From Planctomycetota bacterium (GTDB lineage Bacteria > Planctomycetota > UBA1135 > UBA2386), in the NCBI GenBank assembly GCA_016716265.1, contig JADJWQ010000006.1, positions 3,933,501 through 3,997,500 on the forward strand: a DNA stretch of 64,000 nucleotides, given 5' to 3'. A program made the position numbers and the translations under genes. The notes beneath the pieces were generated by a model that saw only the letters and a program-made list of their open reading frames with translations, ran no database searches and was not told where the DNA came from. This document shows, one piece after another, positions 17,104 through 25,606 of this stretch (position 1 is the stretch's first letter; the number at the start of each line of letters is the position of its first letter).

Positions 17104-18785
17104 GTCGTTCCTCCGCCGTCCACGGACGGCAGCCGGAAGACGAACTGCGCGCCGCCGCCGGCCGGTGCCTCGCAGGTGAGCGTGCCACCGTGCCGCTCGG
17201 CGATCGTGCGCGCGAGGTGCAGGCCGAGACCGACGCCGGGCACCGCACCGTGGCCGTGCGCCGCGCCGCGACGGAAGCGATCGAAGATCGACTCGCGTTC
17301 CGTGTCGGGGATCCCCGCACCGTGGTCGCGCACCGCGATCTCGATCGTCTCCTCGCCGTCGCGAACCGCCACGTCGAGCGGCGAGGCGCCGTACTTGCGC
17401 GCGTTGTCGAGGACGTTGACGAGCGCCTGGCGGAGCGCGTCGCGGTCGACGTCGGCCCACAGCGCACGGCCGGGTAGCTCGGTGCGCAGCGCGAAGCCGC
17501 CGCGTTCGGCGAGCGGCGCGAACAGCGCGGCGGTGTCGGCGACGAGCGCCGCGACGTCGGCGCGCTCCGGCGCGTGCGGGCGATCACCGCGCTCGAGGCG
17601 GCCGAGGTCGAGGACGTTCTCGATCAGCACGCCGAGGCGGACGGCCTCGGCGTTCAGGCGGCCGAGCCACGCGCGGCGTTCAGGCTCGCCCGTCACGTGG
17701 TCGTCGGCGAGCAGCTCGGCGACGAGGCGGATACCGGCGAGTGGGGTCTTCAGCTCGTGCGTGACCGTCGTGAGGAACTCGGTGCGCAGCCGAAGCGCGG
17801 CGGCCTCGCGGCGCAGCGCGCGGAACGCGACGAAGCTGCCGCCGCCGCAGACGAGCGCGAGCGCGGCGACCAGTAGCGCGGTGCCGGTCGGTCCGGACAG
17901 CAGGCCCGCGGGCTCGGTCGCCGCGGGCGCGACCGCGCACAGGCCGGCGGCAGCCGGCGTCGCGCCGGCGGGGCCAGGTGCGGGCCCGAGCGAGGCGTCG
18001 GCCGGCGCGAGTGTGCGGCAGAGCTCGAGCACCGCGTCGCGCGGCAGGACGGCGCCGGTCGACCGTTCCGGCCAGAACAGGACGAGCGGGCTGCCGTGGA
18101 CGCGGACGATCGGCTCGCTCGTCGCGGTGAGCACCGGTGCGAGCGCGGTCGCGACGCGCAGCACCTCGCGGCGCGCGGCGACCGATGCGAGGGCAGCGCG
18201 GAGCGGAGCGGCCGGGGAGCCGTGTGCCTCCAGCGCGTTGCGGAGCAGTTCTGCGTGCTCGTCGGTCGCACGTGCCGCGTGCGCGGCGAACGCCGACGCG
18301 AGCTCCTCTCCGGCGAGCGCGCCGGTCGCCGCCCGCAGCAGCACGGCCGACGGCTCGTCGCCGGCGTCGTCGAGCAGCGCGTCGCGGCACGCACCGTCAC
18401 CCGCACGGTGCGCGGTCCAGGCCATCCGCGCGGCGAGCCACCGCCGACCGCGTTGCCCGACCGCCGGATCGTGGCGCAGCGGGGCGAGCTCGGCGAGCGC
18501 TGCGGCCGCGTCCGTCGCCGCGGTGGCGCGGCGCAGGCGTTCGAGTGCGACCGCGTCGAGCGCAACCTCCGGGTCGAAGCCCATCTCCCCGTCCAGCGCG
18601 ACCGGCGGCGCGACGCTCGCCCGCCCGCCGTCGAGCCGGAAGCGACGATCCGGCGGCACGCGCTCGATCGTCGCCGGGTCGTGCAACGCCGCGTCGACCT
18701 CGCGCGCGACGCGCGCCGCGTCGCGGATGGCCAGCTCGCGCGCCCGCTCTCCCTGCTCGTCGACCGTCCGCCGCAGGTCGAGCAC
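17100..18785 (-). CDS. Sensor histidine kinase, partner of the adjacent regulator
   Basis: 561 residues from GTG 18785. The kinase core has the H-box FLTTVTHELKTPLAGIRL, N-box LVNVLDNARKYG, G1 RDHGAGIPDTE, F-box IFDRFRRG and G2 VGLGLHLARTIAERHGG. A membrane segment lies at about residues 300-322 (ALLVAALALVCGGGSFVAF), with a ~290-residue sensing region before it. In the same frame, upstream of GTG 18785 and up to a TAG at 18882-18884, lies a hydrophobic stretch (ALAWLAVVASSGVALVAVVV) that would be the expected first membrane helix. It has no ATG, GTG or TTG start, so the true N-terminus is uncertain. Confidence 0.9.
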   Translation of the reverse strand: MLDLRRTVDEQGERARELAIRDAARVAREVDAALHDPATIERVPPDRRFRLDGGRASVAPPVALDGEMGFDPEVALDAVALERLRRATAATDAAAALAELAPLRHDPAVGQRGRRWLAARMAWTAHRAGDGACRDALLDDAGDEPSAVLLRAATGALAGEELASAFAAHAARATDEHAELLRNALEAHGSPAAPLRAALASVAARREVLRVATALAPVLTATSEPIVRVHGSPLVLFWPERSTGAVLPRDAVLELCRTLAPADASLGPAPGPAGATPAAAGLCAVAPAATEPAGLLSGPTGTALLVAALALVCGGGSFVAFRALRREAAALRLRTEFLTTVTHELKTPLAGIRLVAELLADDHVTGEPERRAWLGRLNAEAVRLGVLIENVLDLGRLERGDRPHAPERADVAALVADTAALFAPLAERGGFALRTELPGRALWADVDRDALRQALVNVLDNARKYGASPLDVAVRDGEETIEIAVRDHGAGIPDTERESIFDRFRRGAAHGHGAVPGVGLGLHLARTIAERHGGTLTCEAPAGGGAQFVFRLPSVDGGGTT

Positions 18786-19323
18786 GACGACCGCGACGAG
18801 CGCGACCCCCGAACTCGCGACGACGGCGAGCCAGGCGAGCGCGGCGTTCGACTTGTGTAGGCGGCGGGCGATCCACCGAGGCTAGTGGCCCCGCCGCCAG
18901 GGGTGTCAAGGATCGGTCAAGCCTCGACGCATCGCCTCGGAGGCGGCCAGCTCCGGCGCACGGGCCTTCTCCGAAGGCGTGTCCCGGCCCCCGGTCGTGC
19001 CGACCCGGACTCGTGCCGGACCTCACGCTGTCCTTGTCGATCGTCGCGTTCGGATCCCGACTCCGTGGCTTTCGAACGGTGGCCGAGCGTGTGCTCCATC
19101 TGCTCGCCGACGTCCGTGGTCGACTCGCGTGATCGATGCCCGGGAGGGGCAGCCATCCGGCATGACGTCTCCGCCTGCCCCGGCCAGTGTCCGTGGCCAA
19201 GCCAGCCGTCCTCGACGGCGACCCGTCTGCCGCAACAGCTGCTCGAGTACCGCGTTCGCACCGCCGCGTCAGGCCCGCCGTGGCGCGGTTGAGGGCAGGG
19301 TCTGGGCGCGCTAGATTCGGGGC
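18786..19323. other. Divergent intergenic region
   Basis: About 540 bases between the histidine kinase and the methyltransferase fusion gene. It includes the open hydrophobic stretch at 18786-18881 discussed with the kinase. The rest shows no supported gene, repeat or recognisable promoter. Confidence 0.4.
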
Positions 19324-20868
19324 ATGCCGAAGACCGAACCCGATCTATACATGCGGGTCGTCGATATCAACCGGCGGGCCTGTCACCATCGCGGCCTGCG
19401 GTCGAACTACGGATACGATTCGATTCTGGACGTCGACCTCGAGCAATGCTGCCGGTCCTTGCACGGGCGATTCCCGCCGCCAATCCGCGTTCTGGATATC
19501 GGATGTGGAGACGGACTGGCGCTGGCCCAGCTCGCGGAGGGCTTGGCAAAGGACGGTGCCGATCCGCGGGATTTCGAGCTCTGGGGGATGGGTCTCAACC
19601 GCTACGACGAGATGTATATCCCGCCTGGCCGCTTCATAGAGAGCGGCCTGAACGCGTATAGGTCGGACGGAATGCAGTTCCATCTCGTGATATCCGTGTT
19701 CACGTTTCACTACATGTGGCACAAGCTCGAGGGGCTGGAGAAGATCCACAACCAGCTGCTCGCAGACAACGGGATGGCCTACCTGCACTTTCCCGGCTAT
19801 CTGGTGCGCTCGGGAGAATCGTACGATGCGCTCAACCAGACCGAGGAGAGCGGCAACCGGCTCTTTGCAGATTTCCTGCGCCGTCTGGAAAGCGACGGGG
19901 CGATATGCCCCATGAACTACCGTCTGATCCCTTATACGAGCGACGACGAGGACTGTGCTCTGCTGGCCGAGTTCGGGAGTATCTTCTTCTGCAAGCGCCC
20001 GGGTCGTTCCATTCGGTTCGGTCAGACGTTGAAGGCGTTCGCGTTGTTCACCAGGGGGTTCTCGTGCGGGCGCATGAACGACAACCCACCGACCTATGTG
20101 GCATCTCATTATGCGCCGGTCGTGCCGGAGCGAGAGTTCGCCCCCACGAGAACGCCGCCACTGCCCCCCTATCGCATCGCGTCCATCCCGAGCACCATTC
20201 CCAGGGGGACTTTCCAGGTCGATCTCGCCATCCACGCCCAGGAGAGCGACCGCGTGGTCGTGATCTGTCCCGGGGCCTGCGATTCGCTGGCGGGCCAGGC
20301 GCTCGACTACGCACCGGTGGCGGAGGAGATCATCCGCACCGGGTTGGGGGCAGCGGTGCGGTACGACGATCCCTACGATCATCGCGGCGACTACGCGGCT
20401 CTGATCCTGGAGAGCCTGCGGCAGGTGCTGGCGTTCACTCTCCGGGAGGCACACAGCTTCTGTATCACCTCCGACCCGCGCCTGCAGGTCATGGCCTACT
20501 CTTCCAGCGCCGGCGCGGTGGCGGCCCTCGCCGCCGAGTATCCCTGCATCGACGCGATCCTGCTGGTGGCCCCCTCGTTCGACGTACCCCGCGAGCTCAT
20601 TCTCCCGGGGCTGAGGCGATTCCGCGGCGACGTGCGGGTACTGATCGGCGACAACGACCGCGTCGTCCTGCCCCAGCAGGCGTTCTGGTATTACGAGAAC
20701 GCGGACTCCGCCCGTTCCCGCGAGTATGTGGAGATCTCCTGCTGCGGCCACGACTTCGAGCAGCCTCACAATCGGCAGCTGTTCATCCGCTCTCCCCTCT
20801 GGGCCTTCGGCCACACCCGACCAGAGGGCTTCCCCCCGGCGTGCACGACGTTCTCTGATTGCTGTTGA
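19324..20868 (+). CDS. Fusion of a SAM-dependent methyltransferase and an alpha/beta hydrolase-like domain
   Basis: 514 residues in one uninterrupted frame. Residues ~50-250 are a class I methyltransferase: motif I is RVLDIGCGDGLALAQLAEGL, followed by GLNRYDEMY and the motif IV region FHLVISVFTFHYMW. A Pro-rich linker (about 270-290) leads to residues ~295-500, which look like an alpha/beta hydrolase: VVVICPGACDSLAG, the nucleophile-elbow-like MAYSSSAGAVAALAAEY and a late DNDRVVLPQQAF/CGHDFEQPHN segment that would supply Asp and His. Codon use is visibly less GC-rich than in the flanking core genes, especially in the first half, suggesting transfer. It stands alone in the 13-kb interruption. 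Substrate unknown. Confidence 0.8.
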   Translation: MPKTEPDLYMRVVDINRRACHHRGLRSNYGYDSILDVDLEQCCRSLHGRFPPPIRVLDIGCGDGLALAQLAEGLAKDGADPRDFELWGMGLNRYDEMYIPPGRFIESGLNAYRSDGMQFHLVISVFTFHYMWHKLEGLEKIHNQLLADNGMAYLHFPGYLVRSGESYDALNQTEESGNRLFADFLRRLESDGAICPMNYRLIPYTSDDEDCALLAEFGSIFFCKRPGRSIRFGQTLKAFALFTRGFSCGRMNDNPPTYVASHYAPVVPEREFAPTRTPPLPPYRIASIPSTIPRGTFQVDLAIHAQESDRVVVICPGACDSLAGQALDYAPVAEEIIRTGLGAAVRYDDPYDHRGDYAALILESLRQVLAFTLREAHSFCITSDPRLQVMAYSSSAGAVAALAAEYPCIDAILLVAPSFDVPRELILPGLRRFRGDVRVLIGDNDRVVLPQQAFWYYENADSARSREYVEISCCGHDFEQPHNRQLFIRSPLWAFGHTRPEGFPPACTTFSDCC

Positions 20869-21110
20869 CTTCCGGCTGGCCGTCTCGCGAACCGCGATGG
20901 CATCGAGCCGCCACGTGGCTCGTGGGCGTGCAGGATCGTGCCCGGTCCGCGTAGCGTGACAGGACGGCGCACGGGATCTCCATGCGGGATCGCTCCGCGA
21001 GCCATTTCCGCGCTCGCGCAGCAGTGAGCTCGTGACCGATATTCGACCAGCGGTGTGGCAGCGCTACGGTAGGCGTTCGAGGCAGTGGACCGGAACGCGT
21101 GGGTGGGGCA

Positions 21111-21166
21111 TCGTCGTCCGGGTATCGTCGTCCGGGCATTGCCGTCGGGGTACTGTCGTCCGTGTA
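21111..21166 (+). repeat. Tandem array of four 14-bp units
   Basis: Units at 21111-21124, 21125-21138, 21139-21152 and 21153-21166. The first two differ only at position 13 (TCGTCGTCCGGGTA and TCGTCGTCCGGGCA); the third and fourth are diverged. The array lies just downstream of the IS91-like remnant. Confidence 0.85.
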
Positions 21167-21204
21167 GTGAACGCTCCGCGCGACCCAGCGCGCCCGACTG
21201 CGAA

Positions 21205-21660
21205 CCCCCGGTCACGAACGAAGTGCCGCCGCACGAACATGCTCCGCACCGCGAGCAGCAGCTCGGGGTCGCGGGCGAGCAGAACGCGGAGTTCGCATGG
21301 CAGGCCGAGGACGACCTGGCGCGCGGGGATCTCGGGGAACACCTGATCGATGCTCCAGGCAGCCGTGGCGGCCATCCGACGTCCACCGCGGGACGGACCG
21401 AATCCGGATGCTCGCAGCGGAACGCCACGAGCTCGTCGAACGCGCAACCGGGGCAGTCGACCGTCGCCGAACACGCCGCGAGCTGGCCGCAAGCAGGTCG
21501 TCGTGCAGCTCGCGCCACGCGAAGCGGGGGGACGGACACCACCCAGGGGTCGAGGTCCGCATCGGTGCGGGCGAGGGAGGTCGCGAGGTACTGCTGGAGT
21601 ACCCGGTATCGAGCGCCGGCCGGCCTCCGTCGATGTTGGTTCAGCCACGGATGGACGGCC
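21205..21660 (-). pseudogene. Decayed IS91-like (Y2) transposase, N-terminal half
   Basis: Two minus-strand frames together match the start of IS91-type transposases. One frame has RVLQQYLATSLARTDADLD (21602-21546) and the zinc-binding-like VDCPGCAFDELVAFRC (about 21461-21414). The other continues with GGRRMAATAAWSIDQVFPEI and LGLPCELRVLLARDPELLL, then MFVRRHF (21387-21220). In intact relatives these follow one another (CPSCGGRRM, DHV.P, RQWVLSLP...). At least one frameshift and loss of the catalytic C-terminal half make it inactive. Confidence 0.7.
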
Positions 21661-22570
21661 ACGCGGACCAGTGGCGGGGACCGCGGCACGGGTCACGGTC
21701 GGTGCGGAGAATCCTGCGAGGCATGCGGCTCGAGTCCAGGCCGGTGCCTGCGAGTCAGACCGGCGCCACGTTCTGATCGACTCCTTCGCGGCTCTCTTCC
21801 GCAAGGCCGGCAACGCTGACGACCCGTCCACGAGGTGGTCACGGAGACCGATCACCGGGTAGCACGGGATGCCTGGATCGCGTGGGCCGGACTCGCGATC
21901 CAGCGGATCCTCCCGTCGCGCCACGGCGGTGCCAGTGCGCGGGCAGCGGCGACCCGAGGTGGCCGCCGGCTGGCGAACCGACCACGCCGACGCGGCGTGG
22001 GTCGACGCACCATTTCCATCCTATTGCGCCGCGTGCGTCCGGCGAGATCGAGGGAACTCCGCGTCCTCGAGAGTCAGTGAGCCGGCCGTCCGGGTATCCG
22101 CTCGTCGTCGCGGAACGACGCCGCGATGGAGATCGGCAAGCAGCGTCCTCCATGTCGACGCCGTGGAGGGGCGGCTGCGACCGCCCGTCCACGATTCTCG
22201 CGCCGGAGGCTACGCGAGCTGCAGCTCGGACGTTCGCCGCCCGCGAGTCGCGCGGTCCCAGCGGGCGTGGTCCGGTCCTGCGTGGAGAGCGACAGGCAGG
22301 TCCGGCCGGGTCGACCCCCGGACGATCGTGCGCGGATCGGTGCTGGACCCGCGAAGTGGTTCGCGGCATCCGCCGTCCGCCAGCCTCCGCAGAAGGCTGC
22401 AGCCACTGCGCGGCGGCCACGTCAGCAGCTGACGGCGAGCCTGGCACTCCGGGCACACCGGAACGTCTCCCAAGAAGCCGCGGGCCATCAGCTCATGCGA
22501 GGCGCAGCGGCGCCGCGATCGAGGTTCCGTGTGCGGTGTCTTCGCGCGTGTCGGCTGCCGTCCTCGCAGC

Positions 22571-22656
22571 TCGTCCGCGACGCTGGCGCGCGAGGACGAC
22601 TTCACGCTGCGGCCGTGATCGGTCGATAGCTCGACCGATGGCAGCGGCGCGATCCG
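22571..22656 (+). pseudogene. Broken 3'-end copy of the parA-like gene
   Basis: In the parA frame this segment reads SATLAREDDFTLRP, a stop, then SVDSSTDGSGAI, which matches the end of the intact protein at 9347-9424. The original stop codon is changed to CGA. Only the last ~27 codons are present. Confidence 0.75.
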
Positions 22657-22735
22657 AGCACGGCGATCCGGCCCCGGACGGGCCCCGAGATGGTGTGGCG
22701 GACCGCGAGCGCGCCCTGGATGCGTCGCTCGAGCG
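22571..22735 (+). repeat. Right copy of ~165-bp diverged direct repeat
   Basis: Aligns with 9341-9505. In this copy the parA end is broken (a TGA interrupts the reading of the parA tail at 22615-22617) while the downstream gene starting at 22638 is intact. The reciprocal decay of the two copies indicates an ancestral parA-gene junction that was duplicated around the inserted segment. Confidence 0.85.
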
Positions 22736-23291
22736 GATCGTCGCGACGCTGCGGCGCGCGTCCGCGGGCATCGACACGGCGCTGGCCCCCGAGCTGCTCG
22801 AGAGCCTCGACGACGATCTCGGTGAGCTCCAGTGCGCCCTGGATACGTTCCTGACCGCGCTCCAGCAGGGCGCGCCGGGCGAGCCGCCGCCGTTCCACCG
22901 GATCGTCGCCGCGACGCTGTTCCACGTGCTCGGCGGTGTCTCGAAGCCGCTCGTCGTGCGCACGGCGTTCGCGGACGACGCCCGCGCGCCGCGCACCGCG
23001 GGGCCGGCGCTGCTCGCCGCGATCGAGCGCGCACTGGGGCTGGCGATCCGTGCGGCGACCCCGGGCGACGAGGTGCGGGTCGAGACCGTCGCGGGCCCCA
23101 CCGAGCTCGGACTGCACATCGCCGTCGTTCCGACGCGCCCCGAGCGCAGCCGCAAGCGGATCGCCGGTCTCGCGCCGTCCTGCGCGTCGCTGGTCGACGT
23201 GGTCGAGCAGCTCGGCGGCCGTGCGACGATCGCTGCCGGCGAGCAGCTCGCGATCGCGTTCGAGCTGCCGGTGGTCCCCGATCCCGTGTGA
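22638..23291 (+). CDS. Degenerate histidine-kinase-like (GHKL) protein
   Basis: 217 residues from ATG 22638. Residues ~20-100 look like a helical dimerisation region. Residues ~105-215 resemble a GHKL ATPase fold in order and hydrophobic pattern (PALLAAIERALGLAIRAATP in place of an N-box, then EVRVETVAGPTELGLHIAVV, and CASLVDVVEQLGGRATIAAG near the end). The Asn and Gly motifs needed for ATP binding are not present, so it is probably not an active kinase. It is followed 37 bases later by bshA. It was ancestrally adjacent to, and overlapping, the parA-like gene now 13 kb upstream. Function unknown. Confidence 0.65.
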   Translation: MAAARSEHGDPAPDGPRDGVADRERALDASLERIVATLRRASAGIDTALAPELLESLDDDLGELQCALDTFLTALQQGAPGEPPPFHRIVAATLFHVLGGVSKPLVVRTAFADDARAPRTAGPALLAAIERALGLAIRAATPGDEVRVETVAGPTELGLHIAVVPTRPERSRKRIAGLAPSCASLVDVVEQLGGRATIAAGEQLAIAFELPVVPDPV

Positions 23292-23328
23292 GCGGCGCGA
23301 CGCCGGCGCGCGGCGTTAGACTCCGCGC

Positions 23329-24462
23329 ATGTCCGCGGAAGCGCCGCTCAGGATCGGTGTCGTCTGCTACCCCACGGTGGGCGGCAGCGGGGTCGTCGCG
23401 ACGGAGATCGCGCTCGAAGCCGCGCGGCGTGGCCACGAGGTGCACCTGCTCAGCTACGACCGGCCGGCCCGCCTGTCGCGACCCGCGCCCGGGCTCCGCT
23501 TCCACGGCGTGTCGGTGTCGGCCTACCCGCTGTTCCGCTACCCGCCCTACGACCTCGCGCTCGCGACGCGCATGCTCGAGGTGCAGGAGGAAGCCAACCT
23601 CGACCTGTTCCACGTGCACTACGCGATCCCGCACGCGGTCAGCGCGTACCTCGCCAACGCGATGGGGAAGGGGCAGCTGCGCTGGATCACCACGCTGCAC
23701 GGCACCGACATCACGATCGTCGGCGCGGATCGCGCCTACATGCGACCGACGCGCTTCGCGCTCGAGCAGTCGGCCGCCGTGACCGCGGTCAGCCGCTTCC
23801 TGGCCGACGAGACGCAGCTGATGTTCGGGTTCCGCGAGCCGCTCGAGGTGATCCCGAACTTCGTCGACACCGCGCGGTTCAAGCCCGGCACGGCGGGACG
23901 CTTCTACGACCGGCCCGATCGCGAGCGGATCCTCGTGCACGCGAGCAACCTGCGGCCCGTCAAGCGGGTCGCCGACATCGTGCGCGCGTTCGCGATCGTC
24001 GCGTCGCGCGTGCCCGCGCGGTTGCGCATCGCAGGGGACGGCCCCGATCGCGAGCACGCGCTGGCGGTCGCCGCCGATCTCGGCGTGGCGGACCGCGTCG
24101 ATGCGCTCGGCTCGCTGTCGATCGACGCGCTCGAGAAGCTGCTCGCGGACGCCGACCTGTTCCTGTCGGCTTCGGAGACCGAGAGCTTCGGTCTGTCGAT
24201 GCTCGAGGCGATGAGCTGTGGCGTGCCCTGCGTCAGCACGAACGTCGGTGGCGTCAGCGAGGTCTTCGGCCCGACCGGTCGGCTCGTGCCGCTCGCGGAC
24301 CCCGCCGCGATGGCCGAGGCCGCGCTGTCGTTCCTCGACGATGCCGCCGCCCACCGCGCCGCCAGCGCGGCGGCGCGCCAGCGCGCGGTGGACGAGTTCG
24401 AGATGTCGCGCGTCGTCGAGCGCTACTTCGCGCTGTACGACCGCGTGGTCCGCGCCCGGTGA
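23329..24462 (+). CDS. bshA: N-acetyl-alpha-D-glucosaminyl L-malate synthase BshA
   Basis: 377 residues, standard for BshA, the GT4-family glycosyltransferase that joins UDP-GlcNAc to L-malate in the first step of bacillithiol synthesis. Characteristic segments are IGVVCYPTVGGSGVVATEIA, VHYAIPHAVSAYLA, LHGTDITIVG, VIPNFVDTARFKP and the donor-site ETESFGLSMLEAMSCGVP. It completes the BshA/B/C set with bshC and bshB1, which are 15 kb away because of the interruption. It is followed 16 bases later by a cysteine desulfurase in the same direction. Confidence 0.95.
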   Translation: MSAEAPLRIGVVCYPTVGGSGVVATEIALEAARRGHEVHLLSYDRPARLSRPAPGLRFHGVSVSAYPLFRYPPYDLALATRMLEVQEEANLDLFHVHYAIPHAVSAYLANAMGKGQLRWITTLHGTDITIVGADRAYMRPTRFALEQSAAVTAVSRFLADETQLMFGFREPLEVIPNFVDTARFKPGTAGRFYDRPDRERILVHASNLRPVKRVADIVRAFAIVASRVPARLRIAGDGPDREHALAVAADLGVADRVDALGSLSIDALEKLLADADLFLSASETESFGLSMLEAMSCGVPCVSTNVGGVSEVFGPTGRLVPLADPAAMAEAALSFLDDAAAHRAASAAARQRAVDEFEMSRVVERYFALYDRVVRAR

Positions 24463-24478
24463 CCAGCGGCGAGGGACG

Positions 24479-25606
24479 ATGCACGCGAGCGAGCGCGCCT
24501 ACCTCGACCACAATGCGACCACGCCGGTCGATCCCCGCGTGCTGGCGCGCTTCCTCGAGGTCGAGGCCGCCTACCCCGGCAACGCGAGCAGCCTGCACGC
24601 GAGCGGCCGGGCGGCGCGCGCCGCGCTGGAGGCCGCCCGCGCCGAGGTCGCGGCGGCGCTCGGCGTCGACGCCGACGGCGTGGTGTTCGTGGCGAGCGGA
24701 ACCGAGGCGAGCAACCTCGCCGTGCACGGGCTCGGCGCTCCGGATCGCGCCGTGCTGTGTGCCGCGGTCGAGCACGCCGCGGTCCACGAGCCCGCGCAAC
24801 GGCGCGGTATCCGGGCGTGGTCGGTCGACGCCGAGTCGCGCGCGGTCGTCGCGGCGCCGGCGGCCGACGCGCAGCCCCCGATCGGACTCGTGTGCCTCGT
24901 GCACGCGCAGAGCGAGACCGGCGCGCTGCAGCCGATCGGCGCCGCCGCAGCGGTCGCGCGCGCGCTCGGCGCGCCGCTGCACGTCGACGTGGCGCAGACG
25001 CTCGGCCGCGTGCCGCTCGACGACGTGCTCGCCGGTGCCGACTCGATCGCGTTCTCCACGCACAAGTGCGGTGGGCTGCGCGGCGGCTCCGTGCTCGTGC
25101 TGCGCGGTGGTCGGCGGCCGCGGCCGCTCCTGCTCGGTGGCGGTCAGGAGCGGGGGCTGCGCGCGGGGACGCCGAGCGTGGCGCTCGCGGCGGCGACGGC
25201 GCGCGCGTTGCGACTCGCGATCGACGAGCAGGAGCAGCGCGCCCGCGCGATGCGGGCTGCCCGCGATGCGTTCGCGGCAGAGCTCGCGTCCCTAGCGAAC
25301 GTCCGTTCGATCACGCCGCCCCAGCGCGCGCTCCCGAACACCTGGACGGTCCGGGTCGACGACGTCGAGGGACGGTCGTTGTTGCCCGCGCTCGACCTCG
25401 GCGGGATCGAAGCATCGCAGGGCTCGGCGTGCTCGTCCGGCGCGGCGTCGGTACCGCGCATCCTGACCGCGCTCGGCCTGTGCGACGACGACGCGCGCAG
25501 ATGCGTGCGCTTCAGCTTCGGTGCGCGCGACAGCGCGGAGTCCGGCCGCTCCGCAGGGCGTCGCACGGCAGCGATCCTCGCGCGTCTCGCGATGCGCCGC
25601 AGGTGA
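24479..25606 (+). CDS. Cysteine desulfurase (NifS/IscS-like)
   Basis: 375 residues. The fold-type I PLP enzyme is recognised by YLDHNATTPVDPRVLARFLE at the N-terminus, ASGTEASNLAVHGLG, the PLP lysine in AFSTHKCGGLRGGS, and the catalytic Cys loop ASQGSACSSGAASVPRIL. It removes sulfur from cysteine for Fe-S cluster or thiolation pathways. ATG 24479 is preceded by GAGGG at 24471-24475. It is the last gene of the bshA operon. No iscU or mnmA follows, so the acceptor is unknown. It is slightly shorter than IscS and closer to NifS-like group enzymes. Confidence 0.92.
   Translation: MHASERAYLDHNATTPVDPRVLARFLEVEAAYPGNASSLHASGRAARAALEAARAEVAAALGVDADGVVFVASGTEASNLAVHGLGAPDRAVLCAAVEHAAVHEPAQRRGIRAWSVDAESRAVVAAPAADAQPPIGLVCLVHAQSETGALQPIGAAAAVARALGAPLHVDVAQTLGRVPLDDVLAGADSIAFSTHKCGGLRGGSVLVLRGGRRPRPLLLGGGQERGLRAGTPSVALAAATARALRLAIDEQEQRARAMRAARDAFAAELASLANVRSITPPQRALPNTWTVRVDDVEGRSLLPALDLGGIEASQGSACSSGAASVPRILTALGLCDDDARRCVRFSFGARDSAESGRSAGRRTAAILARLAMRRR

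Larger units (their letters stand above)
20869..22570. other. Long stretch with mobile-element remnants and no intact gene
   Basis: About 1.7 kb. It contains a 4 x 14-bp tandem repeat (21111-21166) and a decayed IS91-like transposase (21205-21660). Near 22370-22488 on the minus strand a CPECQARRQLL stretch could be another transposase zinc-knuckle remnant, but that is weak. Everything else reads as non-coding, with long Arg/Pro frames that are chance openings in GC-rich DNA. Confidence 0.55.

Noticed and set aside
14485..18885. A 1466-codon open frame on the plus strand across the HEAT and two-component genes, and similar very long antisense frames (for example 49183-51786 minus, 5731-7716 minus)
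   Set aside because: They lie opposite clear genes with motifs, their composition is dominated by Arg, Ala, Pro and Asp, and they contain no family features. In very GC-rich DNA stop codons are rare and such shadows are expected.
21111..21166. Short regular repeats as a CRISPR array
   Set aside because: Units are directly abutting with no spacers, only four copies, and no cas genes are in the window.
22370..22488. CPECQARRQLL on the minus strand as an IS91-type zinc-knuckle end
   Set aside because: Too short, no other conserved part nearby and in the wrong order relative to the remnant at 21205-21660. Not enough to call a feature.
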